This document shows positions 17,563-25,788 of a stretch of DNA of 64,000 nt, one piece after another. The first letter of the stretch is position 1. Every line of letters starts with the position of its first letter. The DNA comes from Nonomuraea jiangxiensis (GTDB lineage Bacteria > Actinomycetota > Actinomycetes > Streptosporangiales > Streptosporangiaceae). The stretch is from positions 46,874 through 110,873 of the forward strand of contig NZ_FNDJ01000036.1 in the NCBI RefSeq assembly GCF_900099965.1. Direction: 5' to 3'. The translations under genes and the position numbers were made by a program. Under the pieces are notes generated by a model. It saw only the letters and a program-made list of their open reading frames with translations, did no database searches and had not been told where the DNA came from.

Positions 17563-17849
17563 ATTGGCTCGCCAGGTAGTGCGGCACTGGTGAGCACACC
17601 GGCACCAGCCACATCGGTGGTATCGGCTGCCCATCGCCGATGTTCGCCACTGGGATGAGCATGGCGTGCTGTTTGAAGCAGGCGTCCGAGTCCTGGCCCA
17701 CCGTTTCGTCCGTTGTCCTGTCGGTCACGCTATATCGGTGGACTGGCGGGGGTGCGGGTGGGATTTCACGGTCAGCCCGGTAATCGGGCAACGGGTGGGC
17801 AGGGATGGCGCCGGAGGCGCGGGGGTGCGCTGGAGGCGCCTCAATGTGA

Positions 17850-17997
17850 GCGGCTGAGCTCTTATGCGCGAAGCGCTGGGTGGGAAGGCCTTTTCGCGGG
17901 CCGGAGGCACGCCCAAGGAAGGGGCGGCTGAGCTCTTATGCGCGAAGCGCTGGGTGGGAAGGCATTTGTGCGGGCTGAAGGCACGGGCCGTTCGGTG
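17850..17997. repeat. 74-bp tandem duplication upstream of drrA
   Basis: The first 40 bases of each unit (17850-17889 and 17924-17963) are identical, and the rest is similar (for example GGAGGCACG versus GAAGGCACG). The second unit ends about 50 bases before the ABC transporter start. Frames through the unit give the same peptide twice but have no start with an RBS, so I treat this as non-coding. The 17563-18045 gap otherwise holds the right copy of the 26-bp repeat and nothing I can call a gene. Confidence 0.75.
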
Positions 17998-18045
17998 AAA
18001 CCGGGGCGAGGGTGGGGTGAAACCCGGGGCGTCGACAGTGGGGGC

Positions 18046-19080
18046 ATGAGCATTACTGAGCTTGGACGTACCGGGGGGAGCTCGGTCCTGGACGGGGGCA
18101 TCGAGCCGGCCGTACGGGCGCAAGGGCTGGTCAAGGCGTTCGGCGAGCATCGGGCCGTCGACGGGATCGACCTGGAGGTGCGCCCTGGGGAGATCTTCGG
18201 CGTCCTCGGCCCGAACGGCGCCGGCAAGACCACCACACTACGCATGCTGGCCACCCTGTTGAAGATCGACGCGGGGCGGGCCGAGATCTTCGGGGTCGAC
18301 GTGGCCGGCAACCCGCACGTGATCCGCCAGTTGGTCGGTGTCACCGGACAGTACGCGTCGGTCGACGAGCACCTGACCGCCCGCGAGAACCTCTGGCTCT
18401 TCAGCCGCCTGCAGGGCATCGCCGCGCCGCGGGCCAGGCGGATCGCCACCGAGCTGCTGGGCCAGTTCGGGCTGGAGGAGGCCGCCGACAAACCGATCGC
18501 GCAGTTCTCCGGCGGCATGCGCCGGCGCCTCGACCTGGCGGCCAGCCTGATCACCAGGCCGCCGCTGATCTTCCTGGACGAGCCGACCACCGGTCTCGAT
18601 CCGCGTACGCGCGGCCAGATGTGGGACACCATCCGCGGCCTGGTCGCCGACGGCTGCACGCTGCTGCTGACCACCCAGTACCTGGACGAGGCCGACCAGC
18701 TGGCCGATCGGGTCGCCGTCATCGACCACGGCCGCAAGGTCGCCGAGGGCACCCCGGACGAGTTGAAGACCGCGGTCGGCAACTCCACCCTCCAACTGCT
18801 GCTGGCCGAGCCGGACGAGGTGCCGGTCGCCGCGGAGGTCGTACGGCGCGTCCTCGGCTCCGAGCCGGTCCTCAGTCCGGAGCAAGGCCGCCTCAACGTC
18901 CCCCTCGACCAGGCCGACCTGGCCGCGGACGTACTGATCGCGCTGCGCACCGCCGGGGTGTCGATCTCCTCGGTGAGCGTGGCCAAGCCCAGCCTGGACG
19001 AGGTCTTCCTCGCCCTGACCGGCCACGAGACGGACGCGTCCGGCAAGGACGGCGGTAACGGTACGGAGGAGAGCCGATGA
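18046..19080 (+). CDS. drrA: ABC transporter ATP-binding protein, DrrA type
   Basis: A 344-residue ATPase. Walker A is GPNGAGKTTTL, the Q-loop lies in VTGQYASVDEHL, the signature is FSGGMRRRLDLA, Walker B IFLDEPTTGLD, and the H-loop is replaced by TTQYLDEADQLADR, the daunorubicin-resistance subgroup pattern. The C-terminal extension of about 100 residues with PSLDEVFLALTG is typical of DrrA. With the permease at 19077 it forms a drug, lipid or polyketide exporter. ATG 18046 is chosen because the family starts here; the upstream extension lies in the 74-bp duplication. Confidence 0.9.
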   Translation: MSITELGRTGGSSVLDGGIEPAVRAQGLVKAFGEHRAVDGIDLEVRPGEIFGVLGPNGAGKTTTLRMLATLLKIDAGRAEIFGVDVAGNPHVIRQLVGVTGQYASVDEHLTARENLWLFSRLQGIAAPRARRIATELLGQFGLEEAADKPIAQFSGGMRRRLDLAASLITRPPLIFLDEPTTGLDPRTRGQMWDTIRGLVADGCTLLLTTQYLDEADQLADRVAVIDHGRKVAEGTPDELKTAVGNSTLQLLLAEPDEVPVAAEVVRRVLGSEPVLSPEQGRLNVPLDQADLAADVLIALRTAGVSISSVSVAKPSLDEVFLALTGHETDASGKDGGNGTEESR

Positions 19081-19913
19081 GCACCACGATCGCACCCGGC
19101 CGCGAGGCGGTCCGGGCCGCCGACCGCGTGACGGCCGCCCGGCGGCGCGTCTCCATAGGAGAGACGATCGCCCAGACCCTGACGATGGCGTGGCGGGCGG
19201 TCAAGAAGATGCGCCGCAACCCCGAGCAGTTCTTCGACGTGGCGCTGCAGCCCATCCTGTTCACCGCGATGTTCGCCTACATCTTCGGCGGCGCCATCGC
19301 CGGCGACGTGGAGAGCTACCTGCCCCTGATGATCCCCGGCATTCTGGCCCAGACCGTGCTGACGACGTGCATGGTCACGGGCACGCAACTGCGCGAGGAC
19401 ATGGAGAAGGGCGTCTTCGACCGGTTCAAGTCGCTGCCGATCGCCCGGATCGCCCCGCTCGCCGGCCCGATGGTGGCCGACCTGCTGCGCTACACGATCG
19501 CGGCCACGCTGACCTTCGGCATGGGACTGGTGATGGGCTACCGCCCGGGCGGCGGAGCGGGCGGCGTGCTCGCCGCGATCCTGCTGGCGATCTTCACCGG
19601 CTGGTCGCTGGCGTGGATCTTCACCTGGATCGGTACGATCGCCCGGAGCGCCCAGGCCGTGCAGGGCATCTCCATGATGATCCTGTTCCCGCTGACGTTC
19701 CTGTCGAACGCGTTCGTCCCGGTCGACACCCTGCCCGACTGGCTGGCGGCGTTCGTCCGGATCAACCCGGTTTCACACCTGGTCACGGCCGCCCGCGACC
19801 TCGCCAACAGCGCCCTCGTCAGCAGCGAGGTGGCCTGGACGCTCCTGGCGTGCGTCGTCGTCATCGTGATCTTCGCTCCGCTGTCGGTACGCAGTTACAA
19901 GCGGCACATGTGA
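19077..19913 (+). CDS. drrB: ABC-2 type permease, DrrB type
   Basis: A 278-residue membrane protein with about six helices. The N-terminus leads to MAWRAVKKMRRNPEQFFDV, a conserved amphipathic entry segment of DrrB permeases, followed by QPILFTAMFAYIFGGAI, and the C-terminal region FLSNAFVPVDTLPDWLA is the ABC-2 signature. It overlaps drrA by four bases (ATGA). The last 141 bases are also read on the opposite strand as the C-terminus of the large BTAD regulator. Confidence 0.9.
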   Translation: MSTTIAPGREAVRAADRVTAARRRVSIGETIAQTLTMAWRAVKKMRRNPEQFFDVALQPILFTAMFAYIFGGAIAGDVESYLPLMIPGILAQTVLTTCMVTGTQLREDMEKGVFDRFKSLPIARIAPLAGPMVADLLRYTIAATLTFGMGLVMGYRPGGGAGGVLAAILLAIFTGWSLAWIFTWIGTIARSAQAVQGISMMILFPLTFLSNAFVPVDTLPDWLAAFVRINPVSHLVTAARDLANSALVSSEVAWTLLACVVVIVIFAPLSVRSYKRHM

Positions 19914-22900
19914 GCTCCGCCCGTCACGTCCCGAGACCTGCTTGAGGAGGTTGCGCGCCTCGTCGAGCAGGTCGGCGCCGCGCCGGTCGCCGTACTCGGC
20001 CCGTACGGCGGCGATGATCCCGGGCGCGGCCCGCTCCGCGTACGGTTCGATCCGCTCGAAGGTCAAGCTGGGCATGCTGCTGTGGTACGCGAACCGCTCG
20101 GCCAGCACCAGCAACCCGATCGCGTCACGCGGGGCCATGGCCCGCCGCAGCAGTCCCCAGGCACCGACGGCGAAGAGCATCGAGCCGCACAGCGGGTAGT
20201 CGAGGACGGGGTTGCGCAGGCCCAGCAGGTCGTAGCCCAGAACGGTGGAGAACAGCTCCTCGCCGTACCGGACGTCTTCCGGCGGCGCGTGATACGCGTA
20301 CGCCGCCAAGGTGGCCGACTCCGCGACGACCATCCACGGCGTGAACTCCGAACGCGGCACCCCGGGCAGGCGCAGGTCGCGCGACAACTGGACGGCCAGG
20401 CGGTAGTCCGCGAGCGCGGCGGCCGTCTCGCCGCGGGCGAGAGCGAGTTCGGCGGCGCACAGCGAGACCATCGCCACCCCGCCGGCCACCGTACCCTCGT
20501 CGTTGATCCTGGTGATCTCGGCGAGCTCGGCCTCCGCGGCTTCGAGGTCGCCGTCGGCGAGCGACGAGGCCAGCAGCACCACGCGGAGCCGGGTCTCGTC
20601 GTCGGTGGCGCCGAGCCGGCTCATCACCGGGAAGGCGGTCCGCGCGTGCCGGACCGCCCGCCGGCGGTCGCCGAGCTGCATGACCAGGTGGGCCAGCACG
20701 GCGTGCATGACCGCGGTGAACCACGGCCCCTCGTCCCCTCCGAGCATCGTCAGGGCCCGCTCGGCGGCCTCGATCGCCCCGGTCAGGTCCCCCGCGTTCT
20801 CCAGGACGTGGACGCTCGTCTGCGTCGCCGCCAGGGCCACCTGGTGGTCGGGGCTCCGGCTCAGCTCCGCCAGCCGGCGGAAGAGCTCCGCGCCGTCGGC
20901 CACGTCGCACGCGACCAGCACCGTGGCCGCCGCCGCCACCCGGGGATCCGTCGCGTCGCTGGTGGGCAGCGCGCGGAGCAGTTCGCGCAGCGGTTCGCCG
21001 CGGCCATCGGTCACGATGACGACGTTCATGAGTGTGACCAGGGCGGCGGTCCTGGTCGCCTCGACGAGCTCGGGCGGCGGCACCCAGCCGTCGAGCACCT
21101 GGATGATCCCGTCCCAGTGCACGAGGAACCGGAAATGGTCGCCGCGGATCGACCACAACGCGCCGACGCCGGCCAGCAACTGCACCGTGGTGGCGGGATC
21201 GGACTCGCAGATGGCCTGCCGGAACAGATCAGCGAGGTTGCCCTCCTCGGCACGCAACGCGTCCACCGCCGCGAACTGCGCCGGGCTGAAAATCCCGTCG
21301 GCGTGTTCCTGCGCGTAGGCCGTCGCCCAGGCCCGCTGCGCCGCCAGGGCGGGCGCCTCCTCACCGGCCTCCCGCAGCCGCATCCGCCCGAACTCCCTGA
21401 CGGTCTCCAGCATCCGGTAACGCAGCCCGTACGCCGTCTCGCGGACGCTCAGCATCGACTGCTCGGTCAGCGCGTTCATGACGTACAGGGCGTCCGGGCC
21501 GAGTACGTGCTCGGCGGCGGCCAGCGTGAACCCGTCACCGAACAGCGACAACCACCGCAACGCCCGTCGCTCGGGCTCGTCGAGCAGATTCCACGACCAG
21601 TCGATGACCGCGAGCAGCGTCTGGTGCCGGTCGGGGGCCGTCCGGTTACCGCCGCGCAGCAGGGCGAACCGGTCCGCCAGGCGGCGCGCGATCTCCTCCA
21701 CCGACATCACGCGCACCTTGGCCGCGGCCAGCTCGATCGCGAGCGGCAGCCCGTCGAGGCGGGCGACGACCTCCTTGACCACGTCCTCGTCGATCCGCAC
21801 GTACGGGCGGGCGGCCGTGGCGCGCTGGCGGAACAGCTCCACCGCGTCGCCCGTGGGCAGCTCGCCGAGCAGGTAGACGCGTTCGGCGGGGATCGACAAG
21901 GGGGCGCGCGAGGTGGTGAGCACCCGCAGGTCGCGGGTCGTCACGGTCAGGAACGCCACCAGGTCGGCGACGGCCTCGATCACGTGCTCGCAGTTGTCCA
22001 GGATCAGCAACGCCGGGGCCTGGTCGAGCTGCTGGGCGATCCGGGCGCGAACGTCGGAGCGCTGCTGGGCGGTCAGAGTACGGCGCCCGCTGACCGAGTC
22101 GCGAACCCCGAGCGCCGAACCCACCTCGCCCACCACGCCCTCCGGCGAGGAGACGCCGACGAGCTCGACGAAGTGGGCGATGGGCTGCGCGGCGTTCCGG
22201 CCGACGACATGAGCCAGCCGCGTCTTGCCCAGCCCACCTGGGCCGACGATGGAGACCACCCGGTTGGCCGGTAACAGGGCTTGCAGCGCGCGGATGTCGT
22301 CGTCTCGGCCGAGCAGCGAGGAACCGTCGTACAGGATGCCCTTGCGCACCGGCCGGTCGGCGGCGAGGAGCTCGGCGTGGAGGCGGGCGAGCTCGGGCCC
22401 CGGTTCGGTGCCGAGCCGCGCGACCAGGCCCGCGCGGTAGCGCTCGTAGCGCTCCAGGGCGGCGGCGACCCCGCGTCCGGCGGCCTCGCTGCGCAGCAGG
22501 CAGGCGAGCAGCTCCTCGTCGTGCGGGCGGTCGGCCGCGACCTCCTCCAGCAGCGGCAGCGCGGCCTCGTGGGCGCCGCTGCGGCTCTGCGCGAGCGCCA
22601 CCACCCGTCGCGCCTCGGCCACCCACCCCGCCGCGCGGCCCCTCAGCTCGCCGAGCGCTCCCGTCGCCCCGGCCAAGCCACCGCCCACGAAACCCATGGC
22701 CCCTTCCGAGCCGCCGCCCACGAGACCCCTGGCGGCTTCCGGGCCGCCGCCCACGAGGCCCATGGCCTCTTCGGCGCGGCTGCGCGCGAGCGCCGTGTCG
22801 CCCTCGCCCAGTGCGGCCCGTGCCTGCTCCACCAGTGAGCCGAGCAGCAGCGCGTCCACCTCGCCCGGGGACAGCCCGAGCCGGTAGCCACGCGGGATCC

Positions 22901-23132
22901 GCACCACGACGTCGGCGCCGGTCGCCGCCCTGGTCCGCGAGACGACCACCTGCAGCGCCTTGGTCGGGTTGGCCGGCGCCTCGTCGGGCCACAGCTCCTC
23001 GACCAGGCGTTCGTCGGCGACCCCGGCACGCCCGTGCATGGCGAGCACGGCCAGCAGGGTCTGCGCGCGGTCGCCGACCACGCGCGCACCCTGCCAGCGG
23101 ACGCCGTCGAGCAGGACGAGTGCTGGTGACAC
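19773..23132 (-). CDS. BTAD/AfsR-type transcriptional regulator with STAND ATPase
   Basis: A 1119-residue regulator. Residues 1-105 form the winged helix (LLAVLAMHGRAGVADERLVEELWPDE), then a BTAD helical repeat domain to about 265, interrupted by a Gly-rich 11-residue repeat. The NB-ARC-like ATPase follows (VGPGGLGKTRLAH, LLILDNCEHV, LTTSRAPL, LDGLPLAIELAA), and TPR-like helices fill the second half. These proteins switch on metabolite or transport genes after nucleotide exchange. It starts at GTG 23132, with an in-frame stop four codons upstream; a GAAGGAG sits so close that the exact start is odd. The last 47 or so residues are antisense to drrB and match no family, so the stop may be an accident of lost termination. 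It may control drrAB. Confidence 0.85.
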   Translation of the reverse strand: MSPALVLLDGVRWQGARVVGDRAQTLLAVLAMHGRAGVADERLVEELWPDEAPANPTKALQVVVSRTRAATGADVVVRIPRGYRLGLSPGEVDALLLGSLVEQARAALGEGDTALARSRAEEAMGLVGGGPEAARGLVGGGSEGAMGFVGGGLAGATGALGELRGRAAGWVAEARRVVALAQSRSGAHEAALPLLEEVAADRPHDEELLACLLRSEAAGRGVAAALERYERYRAGLVARLGTEPGPELARLHAELLAADRPVRKGILYDGSSLLGRDDDIRALQALLPANRVVSIVGPGGLGKTRLAHVVGRNAAQPIAHFVELVGVSSPEGVVGEVGSALGVRDSVSGRRTLTAQQRSDVRARIAQQLDQAPALLILDNCEHVIEAVADLVAFLTVTTRDLRVLTTSRAPLSIPAERVYLLGELPTGDAVELFRQRATAARPYVRIDEDVVKEVVARLDGLPLAIELAAAKVRVMSVEEIARRLADRFALLRGGNRTAPDRHQTLLAVIDWSWNLLDEPERRALRWLSLFGDGFTLAAAEHVLGPDALYVMNALTEQSMLSVRETAYGLRYRMLETVREFGRMRLREAGEEAPALAAQRAWATAYAQEHADGIFSPAQFAAVDALRAEEGNLADLFRQAICESDPATTVQLLAGVGALWSIRGDHFRFLVHWDGIIQVLDGWVPPPELVEATRTAALVTLMNVVIVTDGRGEPLRELLRALPTSDATDPRVAAAATVLVACDVADGAELFRRLAELSRSPDHQVALAATQTSVHVLENAGDLTGAIEAAERALTMLGGDEGPWFTAVMHAVLAHLVMQLGDRRRAVRHARTAFPVMSRLGATDDETRLRVVLLASSLADGDLEAAEAELAEITRINDEGTVAGGVAMVSLCAAELALARGETAAALADYRLAVQLSRDLRLPGVPRSEFTPWMVVAESATLAAYAYHAPPEDVRYGEELFSTVLGYDLLGLRNPVLDYPLCGSMLFAVGAWGLLRRAMAPRDAIGLLVLAERFAYHSSMPSLTFERIEPYAERAAPGIIAAVRAEYGDRRGADLLDEARNLLKQVSGRDGRSSHVPLVTAYRQRSEDHDDDDARQERPGHLAADEGAVGEVAGGRDQV
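22681..22779 (-). repeat. 33-bp in-frame minisatellite inside the BTAD regulator
   Basis: Three 33-base units (22681-22713, 22714-22746, 22747-22779), each beginning CCGCCCACGA on the + strand, encode an 11-residue repeat of the form G-(L/F)-V-G-G-G-x-E/A-x-A on the - strand. A degenerate partial unit precedes them. The repeat sits in the linker region of the BTAD domain and has no counterpart in the family fold. Confidence 0.85.
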
Positions 23133-23179
23133 TCCTTCAGCTTACGGACGACTCCGATCGGGTGTTCACCCCCAGACCC

Positions 23180-25018
23180 TCAGGCGTGGGTCACCACGAC
23201 GTCATCGCTCTTGACGAACATGACGCGGTGGCCGAACTGGATCTGGTGGTACTCCTGGGTTCCGCGGACCACGCGGTGCCGGGTGGCGTCGAAGGTCGTC
23301 GCCGAGTAGTACTCGCCGGTCGTGGTCAGGCCGACCGTGTACGACTGCCCGGCAGGAAACGTGTACTGCAGCGGGACGAGCGGCAGCGCCGGCACGTCGG
23401 GCGGGTACGCCTCGGGCTCCGGATACGCGCGGCCGTACACGGGGATCGATACCAGGCCGGGCCGGGGCGTGGCGATCAGGACACGGCTGGGGACGGCCAC
23501 GGGATCGGCCGCCGGGTTGTGGAACCACGCCTTCTGGCCCAGATACCAGATGGCCGTCCAGTCGTCCCGCCGCTCGGCGACGACGTAGCGCTGGCCGGTG
23601 ACGGCACGGGCGGCGTGGTCGTACACGCTGGTGGTCGACTCCCCCGTCGGGTGCTTGCCGATGTCCTTCACCAGGGGCGCGTCCGCCCGCGGTTCGGTGC
23701 GCAGCCAGATCGAGGCCGAGCCGTGCGGGGGGCAGGCGGCGTCGGGGTTCTGGTCGTCGCAGCCGGTGTAGACCGGGCGGTTGCGGTCGTAGTCGGGCAG
23801 GATCATGACCGTGGCCGTGGTGGCGTCGCCGTCGGGGCCGAACGGGGCGCCCATGAGGTCGAAGAAGTGCGCCCAGTCCCAGTACGGGCCCGGGTCCTCG
23901 TGCATCGTCGCCACCTTCTCCGGCAGCAGGCCGGGCACGTTGTCGTGGCCGAGGATGTGGGCGCGGTCCAGCGGGATGCCGTACTTGTCGGCCAGGTGAC
24001 GCACGAGCTTGGCGGACGTGCGGTACATCGCCTCGGTGTACCAGGTGCCGCCGGTGGCCAGGAAGCCCTCGTGTTCCAGGCCGATGGACTTGGCGTTGAC
24101 GTACCAGTTGCCGGCGTGCCAGCCCACGTCCTTGGTGCGCACGTGCTGGGCGAGGTGGCCGTCGTGCGAGCGCAGCGTGTAGTGCCAGCCGAGGCGCTTC
24201 GGGTTCTGCACGAGGCCGATCGTCTCGTCGTAGGGGGTCTCGGTGTCGTGGATGACGATGTACTGGATCGCCTGGCTGCCGGGGCGGTCGGCGAGGTCGT
24301 GGTTGCCGTACTTGCCGTCGCCCAGCTCCTGGTACGGCGCCGGGATCCACTCGCAGGGGAGCGATTCGGGGGCGTCCACGCCGTCGGCGCGGGCCAGGCG
24401 GGGCAGGTCCAGCCTGCTCAGCCAGGTGCGGGACGGGCGCACGTCGGGAGAGGGGGCCAGCCTCACCTCGGCACCGGTGTCGGGCACCCGGGTGGCGCCC
24501 TCGCGGATGACCGCGTACACCTCGTCGGCGAAGGCCGCCGCTTCCTCCTCGGTCGAGGCGCCCGCGTAACGGGCCACCGCGCCGTACCAGTCGGCGGGGT
24601 CGTCGCTCATCGGGGCGCCCAGGGCCTGCTGGTAGTCGGCGAGCAGCGCCGCGCCGCCGTCGATGTTGGCCGCCGGGTCCGTACGCAGGCGCTCGCGGCT
24701 CGTCCCGGTCAGCTCGGCGGCGCGTTCCAGGGTGTGCGGGGACGCGGGCGGGCGGCTCGGCCGCTTCGCCCGTCCGGCGGGACGCAACGGTGGACGGGAG
24801 TCGTCACCGCGCGGGTCCTCGTCCCCGTCCAGGTGATGGTGCGACCTGGCCGGCGCGGGACCGTCGGTGAGGTGCATGGGGCCGAACCCCGCGGCCGTAC
24901 TGGGCCCGCCGCCGTTGCAGTCCCAGCGCGACTCCAGGTAGGACACGGCGAGCAGGACGCGCTCCGGCACGCGGTGCTTCTTCGCGGCCTGCGCGAACGC
25001 CTTCGGCATCGTGGTCAT
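23180..25018 (-). CDS. N-acetylmuramoyl-L-alanine amidase with N-terminal lysozyme-like domain, no signal peptide
   Basis: A 612-residue protein. Residues 5-55 and about 95-180 look like a transglycosylase-type helical domain (VPERVLLAVSYLESRWDCNG, ADWYGAVARYAG) interrupted by a His/Pro/Arg-rich insert. The Amidase_2 domain spans about 245-385 with likely zinc ligands His257 (VIHDTE), His358 (LGHDN) and Asp375 (HEDPGPYW), plus Glu315. The C-terminal 230 residues look like SH3-type modules (SIWLRTEPRADAPLV, AWFHNPAADP). The ATG at 25018 has GGAGGT seven bases upstream, so the start is firm, yet no Sec or Tat signal exists. It is either released by lysis or uses another route. Confidence 0.85.
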   Translation of the reverse strand: MTTMPKAFAQAAKKHRVPERVLLAVSYLESRWDCNGGGPSTAAGFGPMHLTDGPAPARSHHHLDGDEDPRGDDSRPPLRPAGRAKRPSRPPASPHTLERAAELTGTSRERLRTDPAANIDGGAALLADYQQALGAPMSDDPADWYGAVARYAGASTEEEAAAFADEVYAVIREGATRVPDTGAEVRLAPSPDVRPSRTWLSRLDLPRLARADGVDAPESLPCEWIPAPYQELGDGKYGNHDLADRPGSQAIQYIVIHDTETPYDETIGLVQNPKRLGWHYTLRSHDGHLAQHVRTKDVGWHAGNWYVNAKSIGLEHEGFLATGGTWYTEAMYRTSAKLVRHLADKYGIPLDRAHILGHDNVPGLLPEKVATMHEDPGPYWDWAHFFDLMGAPFGPDGDATTATVMILPDYDRNRPVYTGCDDQNPDAACPPHGSASIWLRTEPRADAPLVKDIGKHPTGESTTSVYDHAARAVTGQRYVVAERRDDWTAIWYLGQKAWFHNPAADPVAVPSRVLIATPRPGLVSIPVYGRAYPEPEAYPPDVPALPLVPLQYTFPAGQSYTVGLTTTGEYYSATTFDATRHRVVRGTQEYHQIQFGHRVMFVKSDDVVVTHA

Positions 25019-25183
25019 GGAAACCACCTCCGCATGCACGGTCGCAGGGACGCAGGTCAACCGGAGGGCGACATGACCCGACTTTCCGCTTTCTTGTGGG
25101 TAATGCGACAGGGTCGTTCCGCAGCGGACGGTGTGGCGATAATCCGTTGTCGGTCGCCACCCGTCTCCCTGATGATGGCGGCC

Positions 25184-25765
25184 ATGGCCACCACCCGAAG
25201 AGCCGACATGTTCACCGCGGACGGCAAGCCCTCCGACGACGACCCGCGTGAGCACGGGCCGAGGCTGGGCGACGAGCGCACCACACTGGTCGAGTCCCTG
25301 CGCTGCCAGCGCCTCACGCTGGAGCTGAAATGCGCGGATCTTGACGCGGACGCCATGGCCCGGCGTGCCGTCGAGCCGTCGACGATGTCGCTCCTGGGGC
25401 TGGTGCGGCACCTGGCCGAGATGGAGCGGGCGACGTTCCGGGTGCTGATGGCGGGCGCGGACGTGCCCCGGCTGTTCTGCTCCGACACCGATCGTGACGG
25501 CGATTTCGACGGCGCCGTTCCCGACCCCGAGGTGGTCGCGGAGGCGTGGGACGCCTGGCGGGCGGAGGTGGACTTCGCCACCCGGTTCGTCGCCGAGGCG
25601 CCCAGCCTCGACATCACCGCCAACGACCCGCTGAACCTGCACGGCAGCGGCGGCGGGGCGATGTCCCTGCGCGAGGCACTGGTCGGAATCATCGAGGAGT
25701 ACGCCCGCCACATGGGCCACGCCGACCTGCTCCGCGAACGCATCGACGGACGCATCGGCCAGTGA
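25184..25765 (+). CDS. DinB superfamily (DUF664) protein
   Basis: A 193-residue four-helix-bundle protein. LVESLRCQRLTLELKCADLD is the usual first helix, SLLGLVRHLAEMERATFR the second with the first metal histidine, and EEYARHMGHADLLRE the last with two more, giving the three-His metal site of the DinB/YfiT fold. These are mycothiol-dependent transferases or thiol S-transferases in some actinobacteria. ATGs at 25172, 25184 and 25208 are all possible starts; the family homology begins near 25208. Divergent from the amidase. Confidence 0.82.
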   Translation: MATTRRADMFTADGKPSDDDPREHGPRLGDERTTLVESLRCQRLTLELKCADLDADAMARRAVEPSTMSLLGLVRHLAEMERATFRVLMAGADVPRLFCSDTDRDGDFDGAVPDPEVVAEAWDAWRAEVDFATRFVAEAPSLDITANDPLNLHGSGGGAMSLREALVGIIEEYARHMGHADLLRERIDGRIGQ

Positions 25766-25788
25766 CGATCGATGGCATGCCGAGGCCG

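Noticed and set aside
17546..17791. An 81-residue - strand frame starting MPDYRADR
   Set aside because: The start comes from the 26-bp repeat that also opens an unrelated frame at 16758; no RBS and it runs into the vapC end. It could be real but I cannot support it.
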